Source: Paraburkholderia silvatlantica
GTDB lineage: Bacteria > Pseudomonadota > Gammaproteobacteria > Burkholderiales > Burkholderiaceae
Assembly (NCBI RefSeq): GCF_003096715.1
Contig: NZ_QEOL01000001.1
Location: forward strand, 62,001-126,000
Reading direction: 5' to 3'
DNA: 64,000 nt
Positions within the stretch are counted from its first letter, which is position 1, and the number at the start of each line of letters is the position of its first letter. The position numbers were made by a program, and so were the translations under genes. The notes under the pieces are model-generated. The model searched no databases. It was not told the DNA's origin and was given only the letters and a program-made list of their open reading frames with translations. This document shows positions 60,098-64,000 of the stretch, piece after piece.

Positions 60098-60670
60098 TCA
60101 GTTAGTGATCCTGCACAACGCGACGACATAGCGCGCCGGCTCGTTCGTGGGATTGCGATAGACGATAGGGCAGTCCAGACGCATCGCCAGGCAGTCGCCG
60201 GTTTCGAGCCGCCACACGCGCTCGCCCACCGTCATCTCCATCTCCCCTTCCAATACCCAAACCTGCTGATGAATTTCCGCATCGCGCAGGCTCGTGTCGT
60301 AGGCCACGCGTTGACCGGGCGGAAAGTGCACCTCCACGAGCTGGATGGGCGACCATGCTGGCGGCGAGAGATTGCGCCGCACGTAGCCCGACCCGGGATC
60401 GGTCCAGACCGCCTGGTCGCGGGCCGCGGCGTGCGGGGAAGGGGGCTGCCGCGCGTCGCCGTCCGGCGCTTCGAAGATCGACGCGAGCGGGACGCCAAGC
60501 GCCGTGGCGAGCTTGTCGAGCACGACGGCCGTGGGGCTGCTTTGCCCGCGTTCGATGAGCGAGATATTCGAGCGGCTCACTGAACTGCGCTCGGCCAGCG
60601 CATCGAGCGACCAGCCTTTGGCGTCGCGCAGTTCGCGCAGGCGGCGGGCGATATGGGTGTGGATATCCAT
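60098..60670 (-). CDS. XRE-family regulator with C-terminal cupin domain
   Basis: This is a 190-residue repressor-type protein. The HTH_3 domain (about 8-65) has AERSSVSRSNISLIERGQSS and SPTAVVLDKLATALGVPL. The cupin domain (about 105-185: QLVEVHFPPGQRVAYDTS, HQQVWVLEGEMEMTVGERV) probably binds a small ligand. The gene overlaps neither neighbour. Its start lies within 5-40 bp of two copies of a TCCAGT...CTGGA dyad, strongly suggesting autoregulation. PuuR-type regulators are the closest known layout. Confidence 0.9.
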   Translation of the reverse strand: MDIHTHIARRLRELRDAKGWSLDALAERSSVSRSNISLIERGQSSPTAVVLDKLATALGVPLASIFEAPDGDARQPPSPHAAARDQAVWTDPGSGYVRRNLSPPAWSPIQLVEVHFPPGQRVAYDTSLRDAEIHQQVWVLEGEMEMTVGERVWRLETGDCLAMRLDCPIVYRNPTNEPARYVVALCRITN

Positions 60671-60674
60671 GTCA

Positions 60675-60688
60675 TCCAGTTTAATGGA
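60675..60688. promoter_or_regulatory. XRE-cupin operator, copy 1
   Basis: TCCAGTTTAATGGA is an imperfect dyad 4 bp upstream of the XRE-cupin start codon. It shares arms with the second copy and is centred 22 bp from it (two helical turns). Confidence 0.55.
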
Positions 60689-60696
60689 ATTATTCG

Positions 60697-60710
60697 TCCA
60701 GTAAACTGGA
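60697..60710. promoter_or_regulatory. XRE-cupin operator, copy 2
   Basis: TCCAGTAAACTGGA is a near-perfect 14-bp dyad (6-bp arms TCCAGT/ACTGGA, spacer AA) upstream of the regulator. Together with copy 1 it forms a tandem operator. Confidence 0.6.
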
Positions 60711-60740
60711 TTGTGAAATTCTGCGTATAAAAGTTTATGC

Positions 60741-60776
60741 GCATCAAGTTTGTCGCAGACGTGCGACAGTTGATGC
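60741..60776. other. Long stem-loop in the XRE-cupin / CBS-GGDEF-EAL divergent region
   Basis: Outer arms GCATCAA (60741-60747) and TTGATGC (60770-60776) and inner arms TGTCGCA (60751-60757) and TGCGACA (60762-60768) enclose a GACG tetraloop. The internal loop is 3/1 nt. It lies 147 bp upstream of the 60923 gene. It has no U-tract, so it is either a leader structure or a long protein-binding dyad. Confidence 0.5.
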
Positions 60777-60922
60777 CACCCTCTTATCCTGCTCAGTCGA
60801 TGCGCAAACGTTTGCGTCTTCCGGGGCGGTTAAAACCTTGATTTTTCTCAACTGACGGCCTCCTGCCCGCTGTTAGTTTCCCGCTATCTCAAAAGACATC
60901 GCAGTGCGGTTCGGGGCGCAAC

Positions 60923-63466
60923 ATGCAACACCTCACGCTGGACCTGGAAATCGGGCAGCTACTTTCAGGGCCGCCGCTCGCGTGCGGGCCCGACGTGCCG
61001 ATTCGCGAAGCGGCGCGCATGATGAGCGCGCGGCGCTACAGCGCCATCGTCATTACCGAAATGGGGCGGCCCGTCGGCATCTGGACCGAGCACGACGCGC
61101 TCGCGCTGGGCGAAGACGCCGCCGCGCTCGCGCTGCCCATCCGCCATGCAATGAGCCAACCGGTGCGCGCGCTGCCTGCGAGCACGCGTCTGCGCGACGC
61201 CGCCCTGCGCTTCAAGCGCGAGGGCATCCGCCATTGTCTCGTGGTCGATCAGTCGGGCCGCTCGCTCGGCATCGTCACGCAAACCGACCTGGTCATGAAC
61301 CAGGGGCTCGAGTGCTTTCTGCGGCTGAAGACGGTCGGTTCGGTCAACGCGGAGATGCCGCTCGTGGTCGACGCGCGCATGTCCATGCACGAGGCCATGC
61401 AGCGCATGCGTGCGCGGCGTCTAAGCGCGCTCGTCGTGAGCTATCCCGAAGGCGACTTCGGCATCGTGACCGAGCGCGACGTGGTGCGCCTCGCTGCCGA
61501 CGGTGCGCTCGACGGCACGGTCGGCGCGCGCGCGAGCCGGCCGCTGCGCTCGCTCGCGCATTCGCAAAGCCTCTATGCCGCGCGCCAGTATCTCGTCGAG
61601 CACCGCATGCGCCACGTGGGTGTGATCGGCGAAGACGGGAGTCTCGCGGGCCTGCTCGACCTCTCGCATATCCTGCACGACATCGAAGACGGCTTCGTGC
61701 GCGAGTTGCAGATGGCGCTGCGCGAGCGCGACGATGCGCTGCTCGCCTCGCGCGCAAACCTGCGTCTCGCCGACCAGGTGGTGGAGTCGACACTCGACGG
61801 CGTGATGATCACCGACCTCGACGGCACCATCGAGCGCGTGAACCCCGCTTTTACGCGGCTCACGGGCTATACCGAGCACGAGGCGCTGGGGCGCAACGCG
61901 AGCCTGCTCAACTCGGGCCGCCAGGGGCAGGCGTTCTACAGCGCGCTCTGGCGCAGCCTGCAGCAAAACGGCCACTGGAAAGGCGAAATCTGGAACCGCC
62001 GCAAGGACGGCGCGCTTTACCTGGAATACCTGACGATTTCCAGCATCTGCGACCCGAGCGGCCGCTGCACGCATTACGCCGCGATCTTCGCGGACATCAC
62101 GCAGCGCCGCGAGACCGAGGAGCGCCTGAGCTACCTCGCCACACACGACGCCCTGACCGGCCTGCCCAACCGCACGCTCTTCACCGAGCGCCTCACGCTC
62201 TCGCTCGCGCGCGCACGCCGGTCGGGCAAGCGCGTCGCCGTGATGTTCCTCGACCTCGACCGCTTCAAGCTCATCAACGACACGATGGGGCACGGCGTGG
62301 GCGACGAGGCGCTAACCGTGATCGCCACGCGCCTGCGCGAAGCGGTGCGCGAGACCGATACGGTGGCGCGCCTCGGCGGCGACGAGTTCACGCTGCTGAT
62401 CGAGGATATCGAAGACATTCGCCACGTCGGGCAGATCGCCCAGGGGCTGCTCGCGCGCGTGGGCGCCGCGATGCACATCGGCGAGCAGCTGCTGTTCGTC
62501 ACGCCGAGCATCGGCATCAGCATGTTTCCGGACGACGCGCGCGATCCGCGGCAACTGCTCATGCAGGCCGACCGCGCGATGTACGAGGCCAAGGACGCGG
62601 GCAAGAACAACTTCCGCTTCTTCGCCGCGCCGATGACGTCTTCGGCAATGGAGCGCATCGTGCTCGAAAGCGAGTTGCACCATGCGCTGGAGGCTGGCGA
62701 ACTCGTGCTCCATTACCAGCCCGAATTCGATGTGGCGAGCGGAACGCTCGTCAATATCGAGGCGCTCGTGCGCTGGCAGCACCCGCGCCGCGGCCTCGTG
62801 CCGCCCGACCAGTTCATCCCGATTGCCGAGGAATCCTCATTGATCGTGCCGATTGGCGCGTGGGTTCTGCGCGAGGCCTGCCGGCAGGCGCGCGAGTGGC
62901 TGGACGAGGGTTTCGACTTCGGCCGCATCAGTGTGAATCTTTCGGCGCGGCAATGCCTGCACGACGGCTTTCTGCATCAGCTCACGACCGTTCTCAGCGA
63001 AACGGGCCTGCCAGCCACGCGCCTGCAGCTCGAACTCGTGGAGAGCATGGCGATGATGTCGGGCCGGGGCGGCATCGAAGCGTTGCTGCAGGAACTCGCG
63101 GCGCGTGGCATCAGCCTCGCGATCGATGACTTCGGCACGGGCTATTCGTCGTTCAAGTATCTGCAGTCCTTGCCGGTCGACACGCTCAAGGTGGACCGTT
63201 CGTTTCTCGCGGAAATGGCCGAGACGGAACCGGGGATGTCGCCGCGCGTGAAGAAAAGCGCCGCGCGAGACCGCTCGATCGTGCGCGCGATCGTCGCGAT
63301 GGCGCGTTCGCTCGGCGTCACGGTGGTTGCCGAGGGCGTCGAGACGCCGCGGCAACTCGAATTCCTGCGCGAAATTGGCTGCGACCGCGCACAAGGTTTT
63401 CTGCTTGCGCGTCCCGCGCCGGCCGGGTTGATGCCGCGCTCGCTCGAGGCGTGCGCGGTTGGCTGA
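60923..63466 (+). CDS. Four-CBS, PAS, GGDEF, EAL bifunctional c-di-GMP protein
   Basis: This is a soluble c-di-GMP enzyme of 847 residues. Four CBS motifs (about 10-70, 75-130, 140-195 and 205-255; for example [41 protein letters not shown]) form two Bateman modules likely to bind adenine nucleotides. A PAS/PAC (about 283-395: [20 protein letters not shown]) follows, then GGDEF (about 400-565, [14 protein letters not shown] with I-site RETD five residues before) and EAL (about 580-835, [38 protein letters not shown]). Both catalytic motifs appear intact. The direction of net activity cannot be predicted. Confidence 0.93.
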   Translation: MQHLTLDLEIGQLLSGPPLACGPDVPIREAARMMSARRYSAIVITEMGRPVGIWTEHDALALGEDAAALALPIRHAMSQPVRALPASTRLRDAALRFKREGIRHCLVVDQSGRSLGIVTQTDLVMNQGLECFLRLKTVGSVNAEMPLVVDARMSMHEAMQRMRARRLSALVVSYPEGDFGIVTERDVVRLAADGALDGTVGARASRPLRSLAHSQSLYAARQYLVEHRMRHVGVIGEDGSLAGLLDLSHILHDIEDGFVRELQMALRERDDALLASRANLRLADQVVESTLDGVMITDLDGTIERVNPAFTRLTGYTEHEALGRNASLLNSGRQGQAFYSALWRSLQQNGHWKGEIWNRRKDGALYLEYLTISSICDPSGRCTHYAAIFADITQRRETEERLSYLATHDALTGLPNRTLFTERLTLSLARARRSGKRVAVMFLDLDRFKLINDTMGHGVGDEALTVIATRLREAVRETDTVARLGGDEFTLLIEDIEDIRHVGQIAQGLLARVGAAMHIGEQLLFVTPSIGISMFPDDARDPRQLLMQADRAMYEAKDAGKNNFRFFAAPMTSSAMERIVLESELHHALEAGELVLHYQPEFDVASGTLVNIEALVRWQHPRRGLVPPDQFIPIAEESSLIVPIGAWVLREACRQAREWLDEGFDFGRISVNLSARQCLHDGFLHQLTTVLSETGLPATRLQLELVESMAMMSGRGGIEALLQELAARGISLAIDDFGTGYSSFKYLQSLPVDTLKVDRSFLAEMAETEPGMSPRVKKSAARDRSIVRAIVAMARSLGVTVVAEGVETPRQLEFLREIGCDRAQGFLLARPAPAGLMPRSLEACAVG

Positions 63467-63512
63467 AGACGGCCTTTTCTTTTCCCTTTAGCCGAAGTAC
63501 CTGGAGAATCCC

Positions 63513-63821
63513 TTGAGCACCAGTGACGAGATGCTGTTGAACTCGATGACCGCGCTAGTGAGCGCGCATGGCAAGGCCATCTCGCGTTTCGGCGCGAGTG
63601 TGGTGGTGATGACGAAGTTCGTCGAGGCGGTGCTGCCGCAACTGTCCGCGACGCAGATCGAACGCACGATCCTCGCGTTTCACGCCCAGCTCGGCGAAGC
63701 GATGGCCGTGGCCGACGACGTGCTGCTGCCCGGCGAATACCGCACCACGCTGATCGAACAGGCGAACATGCTGCTGTCCCGTCTGGGCAGCGATGCCGTC
63801 CCAACCACGTCGAGGCCCTGA
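63513..63821 (+). CDS. Hypothetical protein, 102 residues, upstream of a chemoreceptor
   Basis: I do not recognise this protein. It has 102 residues, is mostly helical (ALVSAHGKAISRFGASVVVM, LSATQIERTILAFHAQLGEA) and lacks a signal peptide. The start is a TTG with CTGGAGAATCCC directly upstream, an excellent ribosome site; no ATG is near. It begins 46 bp after the CBS-GGDEF-EAL gene and ends 15 bp before the chemoreceptor ATG, so all three are probably co-transcribed. A role in c-di-GMP or chemotactic signalling is inferred only from position. Confidence 0.7.
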   Translation: MSTSDEMLLNSMTALVSAHGKAISRFGASVVVMTKFVEAVLPQLSATQIERTILAFHAQLGEAMAVADDVLLPGEYRTTLIEQANMLLSRLGSDAVPTTSRP

Positions 63822-63836
63822 AGCGGGAATAAGGCA

Positions 63837-64000
63837 ATGCGCAATCTGACGATTCGAAAAGGGCTGCTGCTCGTGCTCTGCACATTCGCGGCGATGCTGG
63901 TAGTGGGGGCAGCGGTAGGTGTCCTGATGATCGGCCGCGCCGACGACTCGGCGCGTTTCATCCACGAAGTCGCGCGCCAGGACGGGCTCGCGCTCGCCTT
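63837..64000 (+). CDS. Methyl-accepting chemotaxis protein (N-terminal part, cut by window end)
   Basis: Only the first 54 complete codons are visible. MRNLTIRKGLLLVLCTFAAM and the following VVGAAVGVLMIG form a basic N-terminus and first TM helix (about 8-32), then the start of a periplasmic helix (ADDSARFIHEVARQDG). This is the usual opening of Tar-like receptors with a four-helix-bundle sensor. GGGAATAAGG precedes the ATG. It appears to be the third gene of the unit starting at 60923. Identity as a receptor is very likely but rests on the N-terminus. Confidence 0.75.
   Translation, partial: MRNLTIRKGLLLVLCTFAAMLVVGAAVGVLMIGRADDSARFIHEVARQDGLALA

Noticed and set aside
1..64000. tRNA, rRNA, insertion sequences, integrases, toxin-antitoxin pairs
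   Set aside because: No cloverleaf-like sequence, transposase, integrase or toxin motif was recognised on reading. Covariance-model and IS searches were not possible here and would be decisive.

Overview
The window is GC-rich DNA (well above 60% G+C by eye) from a Burkholderiaceae bacterium, most likely Paraburkholderia, Caballeronia or Burkholderia. This rests on codon usage, on the density of sugar and amine transporters, regulators and chemotaxis genes, and on E. coli-like ara, ytf, eut and glg genes in a beta-proteobacterial setting. The genus is an inference. I saw no rRNA, tRNA, CRISPR array, insertion sequence or complete prophage. The mix of accessory catabolic and signalling genes would suit a secondary replicon, but the sequence does not prove that.

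Positions 1-13031 form a sugar-uptake block. It holds the end of an arabinose importer (araG partial, araH), a FadR-type GntR regulator, a second three-gene sugar ABC importer (3037-5990), a complete ytfQ-ytfR-ytfT-yjfF galactofuranose-type importer (6224-11020), and a divergent L-arabonate-type dehydratase (11289-13031). This points to import of pentoses or galactose-type sugars and their non-phosphorylated oxidation.

Positions 13078-25933 are mixed. They hold an SDR/LysR divergent pair, a LysR next to a lone amino-acid-binding protein and a desuccinylase/aspartoacylase-like hydrolase, a Tat-exported epoxide hydrolase, an organic-peroxide island (ohrR, small exported protein, ohr, a second OsmC protein, GntR regulator) with recognisable operators, a GNAT enzyme, a CSS-EAL phosphodiesterase, a trace of a GGDEF gene, and an HD hydrolase.

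Positions 26268-29558 hold the most unusual module: a seven-TM histidine kinase with a CqsS/LqsS-like catalytic half, a divergent hotdog thioesterase and an LqsR-like response regulator, with no CqsA/LqsA synthase beside them. Positions 29577-46008 hold two chemoreceptors, a phage tail-tip remnant, PNPOx-like, FRG, YciI and NudK-type genes, a DeoR regulator behind a 10-bp periodic repeat array, an AraC regulator, a 515-residue protein of unknown function behind a good sigma-28 (flagellar) promoter, a PRC-barrel protein, a GAF-PAS-GGDEF cyclase, and an rpiR-iaaA operon.

Positions 46153-64000 hold glgX, an ABM-domain protein, an osmoprotectant ABC operon (four genes), an M23 peptidase, an ethanolamine operon (eat-eutB-eutC-eutR), a GNAT/XRE-cupin pair with duplicated operators, a four-CBS-PAS-GGDEF-EAL protein, and a small protein followed by a truncated chemoreceptor. 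C-di-GMP turnover (three proteins) and chemotaxis (three receptors) recur through the window.
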